Assembly: GCF_004365175.1 (NCBI RefSeq)
Contig: NZ_SOCE01000001.1
Coordinates: 1,227,154 to 1,291,153 of the forward strand
Source: Kribbella voronezhensis
GTDB lineage: Bacteria > Actinomycetota > Actinomycetes > Propionibacteriales > Kribbellaceae
Length of the DNA: 64,000 nucleotides
Reading direction: 5' to 3'
In this document: positions 39,665 to 47,495 of the stretch, piece by piece
Numbering within the stretch: position 1 is the stretch's first letter
Layout of the letters: every line of letters begins with the position of its first letter
Translations under genes and position numbers: made by a program
Notes under the pieces: generated by a model
Told to the model about the DNA's origin: nothing
The model's input: the letters and a program-made list of their open reading frames with translations, nothing else
Databases searched by the model: none

Positions 39665-41944
39665 ATGCCCAACGACGAAACCGACAACGTTCACCGGCTG
39701 TACGACGAGACCGTTCAGGACACCGTTCACGACGACATTCATGACGACGCTCAGCCCATCGTTCACGGCGATGCGGAGCGGGTGGACACCGAAGACGTTC
39801 ACGACAGCGATGGCGACGTGATCGAAGGAGAGGTGCTGACCGATGAGGAGTCGGCCGAACTCGACCGCCGGTTGGAGTCTCGCGGCGCGCTGGTCGTGCG
39901 ACGTGCGATGGCACCCGCACGGGTTGCGAAGTCGGCGGCGGTCGCGGTCAGGTCCCACGAGCCGACCGTGAAGGTTGGCAAGGCGACCTTGCGGCACACC
40001 TGGACGGTGGTGCAGGGCGCGGAGTCGTTCGCCAAGCGCGCCTACGACGCCTCCACCTTCGGTATGTATCGGCGTCAGATGAAGGCTGCCGAGGCGGCCG
40101 GTGACCGCGAGGCGCTGAAGGAGTGGGCCGACCGCAAGGAGATGGCCACCGAACGCCGCCACAAGCGGCTGATGGACCTGCCCCGGCTGTTCATCGGCCT
40201 GGTCAAGGTGCTCGCCGCGACGCTCATCGGTATCCCGCTGGCGGTGTTCGTGATCGCGGTGCTCACCAAGCTCACCGGCAACGGATCGTTCACCGGCGTC
40301 TGGCTGGGGTTCTTCGCGGTGATCGGCTTCGTGATCGCTGCGGTGTCGTTCGTGTGGGGGCTGTTCCTGATCGCCGCGCCGTTCCTGCTGGTGTTGGCCA
40401 TGTACCGCGAGGGTAAGCGCCGTGCGGCGCCGCCGAACTGGCTCGTCACGACCGGCGAGAACGAGTGGGATCTCGACATCGATGAAACGACGATCGCGCG
40501 CGCGTTGGACTCGCTGCGCATCCCGAACATCACCCGCTACCTGAAGGAGGGCTACAAGCTGCAGTTCATCACCCCGGCGCGGCAGCAGGGACGGGGCACT
40601 CACGCGCTTATCCGGCTGCCTGGCGGTGTGCCCGCAGCCGAGATCTCTAAGCGTCGCGTTGCTCTGGCGACCAGCCTGCACCGCGCTGGCTCGGAGGTCT
40701 GGCCGACCACCGGCGATGAGGCCGGGATCTTGGATCTGTGGATCGCCGACAAGGGCGCGCTCGTGGGTGGTCCTGGCGCGTATCCGCTGTTGTCCGAGGG
40801 GCTTGTGGACGTGTTCAAGGGTGTCCCGGCGGGCAAGTCGCTGCGCGGTGACGAGCTGCGTGAACCGGTGATGGGCCGTAACTCGATCGTGGGTGGTGCG
40901 CCGGGTCAGGGCAAGTCGTCGGCGTCGAAGACGTTCGTGGCCGGCTGCGCGCTGGACCCGACTGTTGAGATGCGGATCTGGGTGCCTGATCAGAACTTCG
41001 ATTTCGAGCGGTTTAAGCGACGTTGTTCGCGCTACGTCATGGGTGCCGATGACGAGTCGATTCGTCAGATTCGCGACGACCTCAAGGAAATGTTCGAGGA
41101 GATGGGCCGTCGCGGCGACCTGCTGAAGGTCTACGAAGTCGAGCAGGTCACTCGCGAGCTCGCGGACAAGAACGTCGGCCTGCACCCGCTGGTCGGTCTG
41201 CTGGAAGAGGCCCACGTGGCCTTCCAGCACGAGGAGTACGGCGAGGAGATCTGCAAGTACGCCGTCGCGCTGGTCAAGCTCGGACGCAAGCGTGGCATGC
41301 ATTTCCGGGTCTCTACTCAGGCTCCGACCGCCACGTCCCTGCCGAAGGATGTCACCCGCAACTGCACCAACAACGTCGCGTTCTACGTACAGGACTACGT
41401 CGCGAACGATGGCTTGCTGGGACAGGGCGCGTACAAGCAGGGGGTGCGGGCAACCGACCTGATCCCCGGTGAGAACCGTGGTACGGCGATCGTGAAGGGC
41501 TTCACCGCCGCGAAGTTCGAGACGTTGCAGTGGTACTTCCTGGATGGGGCCGAGGGCAACGACCAGATCACGCCCATCATCGACCGTGCTCTGGCCGCGA
41601 TCAAGAAGCGCGAGCTACCCGCGCCCGGCGAGCTGAGGCGACCGGAGATCGAGACCCGCGACCTGCTCGCCGACCTGGACGAGGTTCTCGGCAACGACCC
41701 GGTACCGATCGCCGACGTGCCCGCCCTGCTGCGCGACCTCGCCCCGACCTGGACGCCCTACCAGACCCTGTCCGGCAAGGCCCTGGTCAAGATCCTGGCC
41801 GCCGATCACGGCATCAAGGTCCCCTCGACCGGAAACAAGTTCCCCCTCAATCCTGCTACCGTCCGTAACGCCATCGTGCTGCGGGACCGCGACGCCGGCG
41901 CGGCCGACGGCACCGAATTCGACGGCGAACCGATCGCCAGTTAG
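39665..41944 (+). CDS. TraB-like FtsK/SpoIIIE DNA translocase
   Basis: A 759-residue protein. Residues 1-65 are acidic with repeated VHDD-type units. Three hydrophobic segments lie at about 170-255 (ATLIGIPLAVFVIAVL, GVWLGFFAVIGFVIAAVSF, LIAAPFLLVLAMY). Walker A GGAPGQGKSS is near 410, Walker B PLVGLLEEAHVAF near 515, and a C-terminal winged domain at about 690-740. This is the architecture of the single transfer protein of AICEs and Streptomyces plasmids, which moves double-stranded DNA between mycelia without a relaxase. Confidence 0.85.
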   Translation: MPNDETDNVHRLYDETVQDTVHDDIHDDAQPIVHGDAERVDTEDVHDSDGDVIEGEVLTDEESAELDRRLESRGALVVRRAMAPARVAKSAAVAVRSHEPTVKVGKATLRHTWTVVQGAESFAKRAYDASTFGMYRRQMKAAEAAGDREALKEWADRKEMATERRHKRLMDLPRLFIGLVKVLAATLIGIPLAVFVIAVLTKLTGNGSFTGVWLGFFAVIGFVIAAVSFVWGLFLIAAPFLLVLAMYREGKRRAAPPNWLVTTGENEWDLDIDETTIARALDSLRIPNITRYLKEGYKLQFITPARQQGRGTHALIRLPGGVPAAEISKRRVALATSLHRAGSEVWPTTGDEAGILDLWIADKGALVGGPGAYPLLSEGLVDVFKGVPAGKSLRGDELREPVMGRNSIVGGAPGQGKSSASKTFVAGCALDPTVEMRIWVPDQNFDFERFKRRCSRYVMGADDESIRQIRDDLKEMFEEMGRRGDLLKVYEVEQVTRELADKNVGLHPLVGLLEEAHVAFQHEEYGEEICKYAVALVKLGRKRGMHFRVSTQAPTATSLPKDVTRNCTNNVAFYVQDYVANDGLLGQGAYKQGVRATDLIPGENRGTAIVKGFTAAKFETLQWYFLDGAEGNDQITPIIDRALAAIKKRELPAPGELRRPEIETRDLLADLDEVLGNDPVPIADVPALLRDLAPTWTPYQTLSGKALVKILAADHGIKVPSTGNKFPLNPATVRNAIVLRDRDAGAADGTEFDGEPIAS

Positions 41945-42059
41945 CTCCGAGTCCGGGGCCGGAAACCCCGCTCAGTGCGGCCTGACCAGCCCGTTTCCGA
42001 CCCCGGTTAACTCGCCTCACTCGGTAACTAATCGCAGGTCAGAGCCATGTTCAGTCGAT

Positions 42060-42076
42060 CTCACTCGCTGAGTGAG
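42060..42076. repeat. Inverted repeat in the gap after the traB-like gene
   Basis: CTCACTC and GAGTGAG enclose GCT. A partial CCTCACTCGG occurs about 45 bases upstream. The 248-base gap 41945-42192 is the longest non-coding stretch of the element core, and the clt transfer locus of such elements usually lies near traB, so this is a candidate. No tandem 8-bp series is obvious. Confidence 0.4.
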
Positions 42077-42192
42077 GAACCTAACCCGATCACCGGCAGC
42101 TAACCCAACCCCAGAATCCCCGGCGACGACCCGGCCTCCGGTCCTCGCCTCTACCTCTCACGCCCAGAACTGACTACAGAAGGTGACTGACT

Positions 42193-42519
42193 GTGGTGCC
42201 CGCGAATCATCTGCTGTTCCTGTTCGCCTCGACCGTCCTGCCCGCCAGCGTCGTCACCAGCAACCAGCCGATGACCCACAACCAGCGCGTCGCCGTCTGG
42301 ATCGGCACCGGCCTGGCCGCCGTCGCGCTCTACCTGCTCGGCTGCTGGATCTTCCCCTTCGCCAACTGCACCAAGTGCGCCGGTTCGGGCAAGTCCCGCG
42401 CCCCGCGCGGCAAGGCGTTCCGCAACTGCCGCCGCTGCAAAGGCACCGGCCGTCGGCGTCGCGTCGGCACCGTCCTGCTCGACCACCGCGCCGCCCGCAA
42501 AGCCTCCCGCAAGCACTGA
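42193..42519 (+). CDS. Membrane protein with DnaJ-like zinc motifs
   Basis: A 108-residue protein starting at GTG. Two hydrophobic parts (LLFLFASTVLPASVV and VAVWIGTGLAAVALYLLGCWIF) precede CTKCAGSG and CRRCKGTG, two CxxCxGxG repeats as in DnaJ zinc fingers, and a basic tail. Small proteins of this type are frequent in actinomycete elements. The zinc motifs may mediate protein contacts at the membrane. Confidence 0.65.
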   Translation: MVPANHLLFLFASTVLPASVVTSNQPMTHNQRVAVWIGTGLAAVALYLLGCWIFPFANCTKCAGSGKSRAPRGKAFRNCRRCKGTGRRRRVGTVLLDHRAARKASRKH

Positions 42520-42549
42520 CCCGACCAACCCTCAGGAGACCCGCACATC

Positions 42550-42741
42550 ATGGCCACCGCACCCCGCAAGCGTTGCAAGAAGACCACCGACCAGACCGAG
42601 GCGCTGACGCCCGCACAGGAGTACCGGGCCGCGCTGGAGGAGTTCACCTCCTACTCCACCAACAACGAGACCGCCGAAGCCCTCGACGCCCGCGACCGGC
42701 TCGACCGGGCCGAGACCCGCCGCCGCTGGTGGCACTTCTGA
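42550..42741 (+). CDS. 63-residue hypothetical protein
   Basis: CAGGAGA precedes the ATG. A helical charged protein (AQEYRAALEEFTSYSTNNE, EALDARDRLDRAETRRRWW). Its stop overlaps the next ATG. No family recognised. Confidence 0.6.
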   Translation: MATAPRKRCKKTTDQTEALTPAQEYRAALEEFTSYSTNNETAEALDARDRLDRAETRRRWWHF

Positions 42742-43166
42742 TGGCCGCGCGGCTGATGGACAAGGCGAGCCTGCACCCGGCCGCGTCGCGCCACATCGAA
42801 CTGTGGAACGGCAAATTCGCTCTCGGCTGGGAGCTGAACGGCACACCAGTGTTCAAGTTCAAGTGGGCGCCCGGCGGGCTCGCCACCCGCCGCCAGCTCC
42901 GTGCGATGCGGATGTGTCCGGGCGGCCAAGAGCCCTACGCGGTGCTCGTGTGGCGCAACGGACAGCGCTGGGCCTGGCTGTACCGGCTCGACCTCGCCCG
43001 GCCGTCGCGGACACCGTCACCCGACCAGCTCAACGCCTTGGACAAGGCCATGCAAGCTCGCCGCACCTGCGGGCTGTGTGGGCAGGTCCGTGACTACTGC
43101 ATCCCCACCTCGGACGGCCGATGCGTCGAGTGCATCGACGCCGCCGCCTGGACCACCGCCGCCTGA
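42741..43166 (+). CDS. RRQRL-motif zinc-binding protein
   Basis: A 141-residue protein with FKWAPGGLATRRQLRAMRMC followed by GGQEPYAVLVWRNG, the characteristic segment of a small family in actinomycete integrative elements. A C-terminal zinc site is formed by CGLC and CVEC. Role unknown; position between transfer and replication genes suggests a DNA-related accessory. Confidence 0.7.
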   Translation: MAARLMDKASLHPAASRHIELWNGKFALGWELNGTPVFKFKWAPGGLATRRQLRAMRMCPGGQEPYAVLVWRNGQRWAWLYRLDLARPSRTPSPDQLNALDKAMQARRTCGLCGQVRDYCIPTSDGRCVECIDAAAWTTAA

Positions 43167-43194
43167 CGAAAGCTACTCGAGGAGGACCCTTCCC

Positions 43195-44061
43195 GTGTCA
43201 GATCTGCTGACCGCCGCCCTGAACGCTGCCGAGCACGGCTGGCCCGTGTTCGTGCTCGGACGCTCCAAGCGACCCGTAGCCAACTGCGACGCCTGCCCGC
43301 TCGACGCACATGACCCGGCAAGCTGCGATCACCTGACCTGCCACGGATTCCACGCCGCCACCACCGACCCTGCCCGCGTCGCCGCGATCGTCGCCGCCGT
43401 ACCGGCCGGACAGCTCGCTGTCCGTACCGGCGCGGTCTCCGGCCTGCTCGGCATCGATGTCGACCCCGCCCATGGAGGCAACGACAGCCTCGCCGACCTG
43501 ATGGACGCCGAACTCGTGCCGCGCACCCTGCACGTGCACACCGGCAGTGGTGGCCTGCACCTGTACTACCGCCACCCCGGCGGCTACCTGATGTCGCGGC
43601 CGATGCCGAACCGGCCCGGCATCGACATCAAGGCCGACGGTGGCTACCTCGTCCTGCCCCCGTCGATCCACCACCGCACCCACCGCCCCTACACATGGGG
43701 CCAGACCGCCACTGACGTGGAGATGCCCCCCGCCGGACTGCTCGACGCCTGCGAGCCCCCAACGCCCGTCAGCACCCCGCAGAAGCCTCTACCGGCCACG
43801 TGGAAGGCGCGGGGCATCTCCCACCCCGACAAGCTCCTCGCCGCCCACCTGGCCGCCGTGGACAACGCCCCCGAAGGCAAACGCCGCACCACCCTCTACG
43901 GAGCCGCCAGAGGCGTCGCACGGCTGATCCTGGCCGGTGCGATCGACCACGCCGACGCCGTCACCGTACTGACCGACGCAGGCCACCGAGCCGAGCAGAC
44001 CGACCGCGAGATCCGAGCCGCCATCACCGGAGCGTTCAAGGCAGAAGGGATCGCAGCATGA
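43195..44061 (+). CDS. Bifunctional primase-polymerase (Prim-Pol) domain replication protein
   Basis: A 288-residue protein starting at GTG after GAGGAGG. The archaeo-eukaryotic primase fold is recognisable: AALNAAEHGWPVFVL at the start, LLGIDVDPAHGG with the catalytic acids, HTGSGGLHLYYRHP, and IDIKADGGYLVLPPS. It ends in a small helical domain. With the DUF3987 gene that overlaps it, it probably initiates autonomous replication of the excised element. The 3' half holds dispersed palindrome copy 4. Confidence 0.85.
   Translation: MSDLLTAALNAAEHGWPVFVLGRSKRPVANCDACPLDAHDPASCDHLTCHGFHAATTDPARVAAIVAAVPAGQLAVRTGAVSGLLGIDVDPAHGGNDSLADLMDAELVPRTLHVHTGSGGLHLYYRHPGGYLMSRPMPNRPGIDIKADGGYLVLPPSIHHRTHRPYTWGQTATDVEMPPAGLLDACEPPTPVSTPQKPLPATWKARGISHPDKLLAAHLAAVDNAPEGKRRTTLYGAARGVARLILAGAIDHADAVTVLTDAGHRAEQTDREIRAAITGAFKAEGIAA
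43719..43822. repeat. Dispersed palindrome, copy 4
   Basis: GGAGATGCCCCCCGCC at 43719 and GGGGCATCTCCC at 43811 form an inverted pair that flanks the linker between the Prim-Pol fold and the C-terminal helices (EMPPAGLL...ARGISHP). Confidence 0.55.
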
Positions 44062-45749
44062 CCGCCGCCGAACACCTCCCCGACTGGCTCCCACCGCTCA
44101 CCGAGCCACCCGAAGACCCCTACGAACCCACACCGCCGACACCGATCAGAACCAACGACAAAACCTCATACACACCATTGCATCACGATCGATCGGGCGA
44201 GTTCCCGGCCGTCGTCGTGCCCGCCGGCCACAGCGAAGCCGACGCCGTGCAATGGGACGGCGACCCCGTGCCACTGAAGACCAACCGGCTCCTCCGACCG
44301 TTCCCGGTCGAGGTCTTCCCCGGCTGGCTGGCCGACCAGGTCACCGCGGTCGCCGAAGCCACCCAGACACCGATGGACCTCGCCGGATCAGTCGCGCTCG
44401 CCTGCCTGTCCACGGCAGCCGGCGGCAAGGTACTGGTCCAGGTCGATCGGTCCTGGATCGAACAGGTCAACCTCTACACCGTCACCGCCTTGTCGCCCGG
44501 TTCGCGCAAGTCGCCGGTGTTCAAGGTCATGACCGCACCTCTGTCCGCCGCTGAAGACGCGCTGCGGGAGATAGCAGCAGAAGCACGCGTAGAAGCCGAG
44601 CTGGCCGCCCGCGTCGCTCACGCCCGCGCCGAACAACTCGCCAAGAAGGCCGAAGTCCTCACCGCCAACCCGCAAGAAGCACTCGCCGACGCCACCGCCG
44701 CCGCGAAGGAAGCCGCCGCGATCACGGTGCCTGACCTGCCCCGGCTGATGACCGACGACGTGACCCCGGAGTCGTGTGTCTCGTTGATGGCCGCGCACGG
44801 CGGGCGGATCGCGGTCCTGTCGGCCGAAGGTGACGTGTTCGCCACCCTCACCGGCACCCGCTACTCAGCCGCACCCAACCTCGGTGTGTTCCTCAAAGGC
44901 CACGCCGGCGACAAGATCCAGGTCGATCGCAAAGGCCGCGAGTCCGAAACGATCGAGCGTCCCGCCATGACGCTCGGAGTCACCACCCAACCCGGCACCC
45001 TGCAAGGACTCGCCGCACAATCCGGCTTCCGTGACCGAGGCGTCCTCGCACGGATCCTCTACAGCCTGCCCACCAACACCGTTGGACAGCGCAACAACCT
45101 CGCCCAAGCCGTCCCCGAAGAGATCGAGACCACCTACGCAGACGCCCTGCGCACCCTCGTCCTGGTGCTCGACGGCCACGACACCCCGCACCAACTCGTC
45201 CTCACCCCCGAGGCTCGGCAAGTCCTGCTCGACTTCCAAGACTGGATCGAACCAAGGCTGCACCCGCAGACCGGCCAACTCGCCGCCATCACCGACTGGG
45301 CATCCAAGCTCGCCGGTGCCGTCGTCCGGCTGGCCGCCCTGCTCCACCTCGCCCACACCTTCACCACCGGCTACGCCACCCCCATCACCGCCGACACCAT
45401 GCACAACGCCCAACGCATCGGCCGCTACTACCTCGACCACGCACTCACCGTCTACGACCTCATGGGCCAAACCCACCCCGCGCTGGAAGACGCACGCCAG
45501 ATCCTCGCCTGGATCACCAAGCACTGCGCACGAACCGGCCGCGACACCTTCGCCCGCCGCGACGCCCTACGCGGCCTCCAAAGCAACCGCTTCGCCATCG
45601 CTACCGACCTCGACCCCGGCCTGGACCTCCTCACCGACCACGGCCACATCAGGCCCAAGGCCAAGGAGAAGAACAGCAAGGGAGGACGTCCCGCCTCCAC
45701 CACCTACGACGTACACCCACAGGTCCTCGCAACCACAGGGAGGGACTGA
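44058..45749 (+). CDS. DUF3987-family replication ATPase
   Basis: A 563-residue protein. After an 80-residue acidic/Pro-rich start come the DUF3987 landmarks: PFPVEVFPGWLADQVTAVAE, PMDLAGSVALACLSTAAGGK, and a P-loop-like SPGSRKSP. Further on are GRIAVLSAEGDVF and RGVLARILYSLP. A C-terminal winged segment (DTFARRDALRGLQS) ends the protein. The family supplies a helicase-like partner to Prim-Pol in plasmids and AICEs. Starts inside the Prim-Pol stop codon. Confidence 0.8.
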   Translation: MTAAEHLPDWLPPLTEPPEDPYEPTPPTPIRTNDKTSYTPLHHDRSGEFPAVVVPAGHSEADAVQWDGDPVPLKTNRLLRPFPVEVFPGWLADQVTAVAEATQTPMDLAGSVALACLSTAAGGKVLVQVDRSWIEQVNLYTVTALSPGSRKSPVFKVMTAPLSAAEDALREIAAEARVEAELAARVAHARAEQLAKKAEVLTANPQEALADATAAAKEAAAITVPDLPRLMTDDVTPESCVSLMAAHGGRIAVLSAEGDVFATLTGTRYSAAPNLGVFLKGHAGDKIQVDRKGRESETIERPAMTLGVTTQPGTLQGLAAQSGFRDRGVLARILYSLPTNTVGQRNNLAQAVPEEIETTYADALRTLVLVLDGHDTPHQLVLTPEARQVLLDFQDWIEPRLHPQTGQLAAITDWASKLAGAVVRLAALLHLAHTFTTGYATPITADTMHNAQRIGRYYLDHALTVYDLMGQTHPALEDARQILAWITKHCARTGRDTFARRDALRGLQSNRFAIATDLDPGLDLLTDHGHIRPKAKEKNSKGGRPASTTYDVHPQVLATTGRD

Positions 45750-45760
45750 TGACACCAGAG

Positions 45761-45789
45761 GTTTTGTCAGTTCTGTCAGTTCTGTCAGC
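45761..45789 (+). promoter_or_regulatory. Three tandem TTCTGTCAG-type iterons before xis
   Basis: TTTTGTCAG, TTCTGTCAG and TTCTGTCAG follow each other at exactly ten-base steps, one helical turn, so a protein would bind one face of the DNA. They lie 12 bases after the replication gene and 31 before xis. The same unit forms the inverted repeat at 33711-33773. Confidence 0.7.
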
Positions 45790-45819
45790 CCACATCGCTG
45801 CCCAGAGGAGCTATCTCGC

Positions 45820-46053
45820 ATGACCGACTCCAACGTGTCGCCGCTGGTGCCGACCCGCGCTCTCTACACCGTCTCTGAAGCCGTTGTCCTGCTGAACTAC
45901 AGCCGCAGCCAGGTCTACGAGCTCATCCGTATGGGCCGCCTCCAAACCGTCTCCGAGGGTCGGAGCCGTCGGGTCCCGGCTGAAGCCATCACCGAGTACG
46001 TCAACCTGCTGAAGATGGAAGCGAAGGAGGGCGGTAGTGCCGCAGCGGCGTAG
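45820..46053 (+). CDS. Excisionase (Xis), MerR-type HTH
   Basis: A 77-residue protein with a winged helix of the HTH_17/excisionase type: LYTVSEAVVLLNYSRSQVYEL, IRMGRLQTVSEG, SRRVPAEAITEYVN. AGAGGAG precedes the ATG. It overlaps the integrase start by 17 bases. Expected to bend attP-region DNA and direct the integrase toward excision. Confidence 0.85.
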   Translation: MTDSNVSPLVPTRALYTVSEAVVLLNYSRSQVYELIRMGRLQTVSEGRSRRVPAEAITEYVNLLKMEAKEGGSAAAA

Positions 46054-47224
46054 CCAGGGCGACGGCGGAATCCACTGGGATGCCAGCAAGAAGCGTTACA
46101 TCGCGGTTGTCTACCTGGGCCCTCCCGTGGGCAATGCAAAGCGTCCCCGGCTCACAGCGAGTGCCACGACCAAGACCGAAGCCAAAGAGAAGCTCAAGGA
46201 GAAGCTGAAGCAGGCGCAGGACCGTGCAGCACTCGCGGCCAAGGACTACACCGTCAAGGAGGCCGTCAACGACTGGTTCGACTTCGGCCTGCACAAGCGG
46301 CATCCCAGAACGGTCAAGAATCTGCGCAGCCTGGCGAACAAGCACGTCATACCCCACGCCATTGGCACGCAGAGGCTTCAGGAGCTGTCCGCCGACGAGG
46401 TTGACGAATGGCTTGGCGAGAAGGCCAAGAGCCTCAGCACGGACACTCTCCGCCGCCTCCACTCCATCCTTCGTCGATCGATCACACGAGCCCAAGCGAG
46501 AGAGAAGGTGCACCGCAACGTGGTGATGCTCTGCGAGATCCCCAACGGCGTAGGCGGCAGACCGTCGAAATCACTTACTGTCGGCCAAGCGCAAGCGCTG
46601 CTAGAGGCCGCCGCAGCATCACCGCTGCACGCCTACATCGTCGTCTCCATCCAGACCGGCGCCCGAACCGAGGAGCTGCGGGCACTGACCTGGGCCAACC
46701 TGGACCTCGATGGCCGGCCGAACGCGGAGCCTCCTGTACCGCCGTCGATCCGGGTATGGCGCTCAGTACGAGAGGGCGGCGACACCAAGACGTTCAAGTC
46801 CCGTCGGACGCTGGAGTTGGCCGTACGGTGCGTGGACGCGCTGAAGGCTCACAGAGAACGGCAAGACGTTCGGCGGCAGGCAGCCGGAAGCCGCTGGCAG
46901 CACCACGACCTGGTCTTCGCCACCGAGATCGGCACTGAACTCGATGCTGCGAACGTGCGTCGCGCGTTCCGAAAGGTCGTCAGGGAAGCAGGACTCGACC
47001 CAACGAAGTGGACGCCCCGCGAACTACGGCACAGCTTCGTCTCGCTGCTGTCGAGCAAGGGTGTCCGGATCGAAGACATCTCGCGGTTGGTCGGGCACGC
47101 CAGCACGACCGTGACGGAGAAGGTCTACCGACACGAGCTGCGACCGGTGCTCACGGAAGGCGCAACGAAGATGGATGAAATCTTCCCCAGCCAGGGCGAC
47201 GGGGAGGCCAACGAGAAGCCGTAG
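46037..47224 (+). CDS. Tyrosine recombinase (integrase) for tRNA-Ala
   Basis: A 395-residue protein starting at GTG inside xis. The N-terminal arm-binding domain (IHWDASKKRYIAVVYLG) and the SAM-like core-binding domain (VKEAVNDWFDFGLHK) precede the catalytic domain. That domain has TGARTEELRALTW with the first Arg, TPRELRHSF near 327 with the second Arg, GHAS, and the nucleophile Tyr in EKVYRHE near 363. The His of the usual HxxR is Arg here, as in many actinomycete integrases. The gene ends 70 bases from the att core, and its stop lies in the arm-type repeat. Confidence 0.95.
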   Translation: MPQRRSQGDGGIHWDASKKRYIAVVYLGPPVGNAKRPRLTASATTKTEAKEKLKEKLKQAQDRAALAAKDYTVKEAVNDWFDFGLHKRHPRTVKNLRSLANKHVIPHAIGTQRLQELSADEVDEWLGEKAKSLSTDTLRRLHSILRRSITRAQAREKVHRNVVMLCEIPNGVGGRPSKSLTVGQAQALLEAAAASPLHAYIVVSIQTGARTEELRALTWANLDLDGRPNAEPPVPPSIRVWRSVREGGDTKTFKSRRTLELAVRCVDALKAHRERQDVRRQAAGSRWQHHDLVFATEIGTELDAANVRRAFRKVVREAGLDPTKWTPRELRHSFVSLLSSKGVRIEDISRLVGHASTTVTEKVYRHELRPVLTEGATKMDEIFPSQGDGEANEKP

Positions 47225-47242
47225 CCTCCCGATTAGCCTCCC
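47220..47242 (+). repeat. Right copy of the 23-bp terminal repeat
   Basis: Identical to 23796-23818, in the same orientation, 51 bases before the right att core, and overlapping the integrase stop codon. Contains TAGCCTCCC twice. Candidate arm-type integrase binding site. Confidence 0.7.
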
Positions 47243-47252
47243 GGGTCAAATA

Positions 47253-47288
47253 TCAGAGGCCCTTTCCCAACCGGGAAAGGGCCTCTGA
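47253..47288. terminator. Bidirectional terminator between int and tRNA-Ala
   Basis: TCAGAGGCCCTTTCCC and its exact complement form a 16-bp stem with an AACC loop. It can end integrase transcripts on one strand and tRNA transcripts on the other. It lies inside the element, so the integrated tRNA gene uses an element-borne terminator. Confidence 0.85.
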
Positions 47289-47293
47289 CCTGC

Positions 47294-47340
47294 GGTGGAG
47301 CTTAGGGGATTCGAACCCCTGACCTCTTCCATGCCATGGA
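47294..47340. repeat. Right attachment site (47-bp att core within tRNA-Ala)
   Basis: Identical to 23669-23715. Spans the tRNA 3' end through the anticodon loop, so integration replaces this part with an identical element-borne copy and the tRNA gene stays intact. Confidence 0.95.
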
Positions 47341-47368
47341 AGCGCGCTACCAACTGCGCCAAAGCCCC
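47296..47368 (-). tRNA. tRNA-Ala (GGC anticodon)
   Basis: 73 bases fold into a full cloverleaf: acceptor GGGGCTT/AAGCTCC, D-stem GCGC, anticodon stem CTTCC/GGAAG with loop ATGGCAT (anticodon GGC), T-arm AGGGG TTCGAAT CCCCT, discriminator A. The G3:U70 pair, the identity element for alanine, is present. The next bases are CCG, so CCA is not encoded; the pre-integration flank at 23669 reads CCA. The 3' half is the att core of the AICE. Confidence 0.97.
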
Positions 47369-47495
47369 TTGCGTTCTTGCGACTGCGAAAGTCTAACTGA
47401 CAGCTGGTGTGAAAGAAAAATCGGGGTGGGCGGGTGGGTGGTTGCCCTTGAGTGAGGCGTGGAGGACCGGGCTTGCGGGGTGCGGGAGAGGGGGT

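Larger units (their letters stand above)
23669..47340. mobile_element. Actinomycete integrative and conjugative element in tRNA-Ala(GGC)
   Basis: The unit between the repeats is 23,625 bp. Evidence: perfect 47-bp att repeats, tyrosine integrase and Xis beside the intact tRNA, arm-type repeats near both ends, Prim-Pol plus DUF3987 replication genes, a TraB-like FtsK translocase and a row of small AICE-typical genes (DUF6284-, DUF4031- and RRQRL-like). The core (33.7-47.3 kb) has high GC and tight overlaps. The cargo at 24.1-33.1 kb is defence-like, and its 27.4-33.1 kb part is richer in A+T with looser spacing, suggesting a separate origin. Confidence 0.9.

Noticed and set aside
39470..41302. 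610-residue minus-strand frame opposite the TraB-like gene
   Set aside because: Antisense shadow; the plus strand encodes a clear FtsK-type ATPase with Walker motifs.
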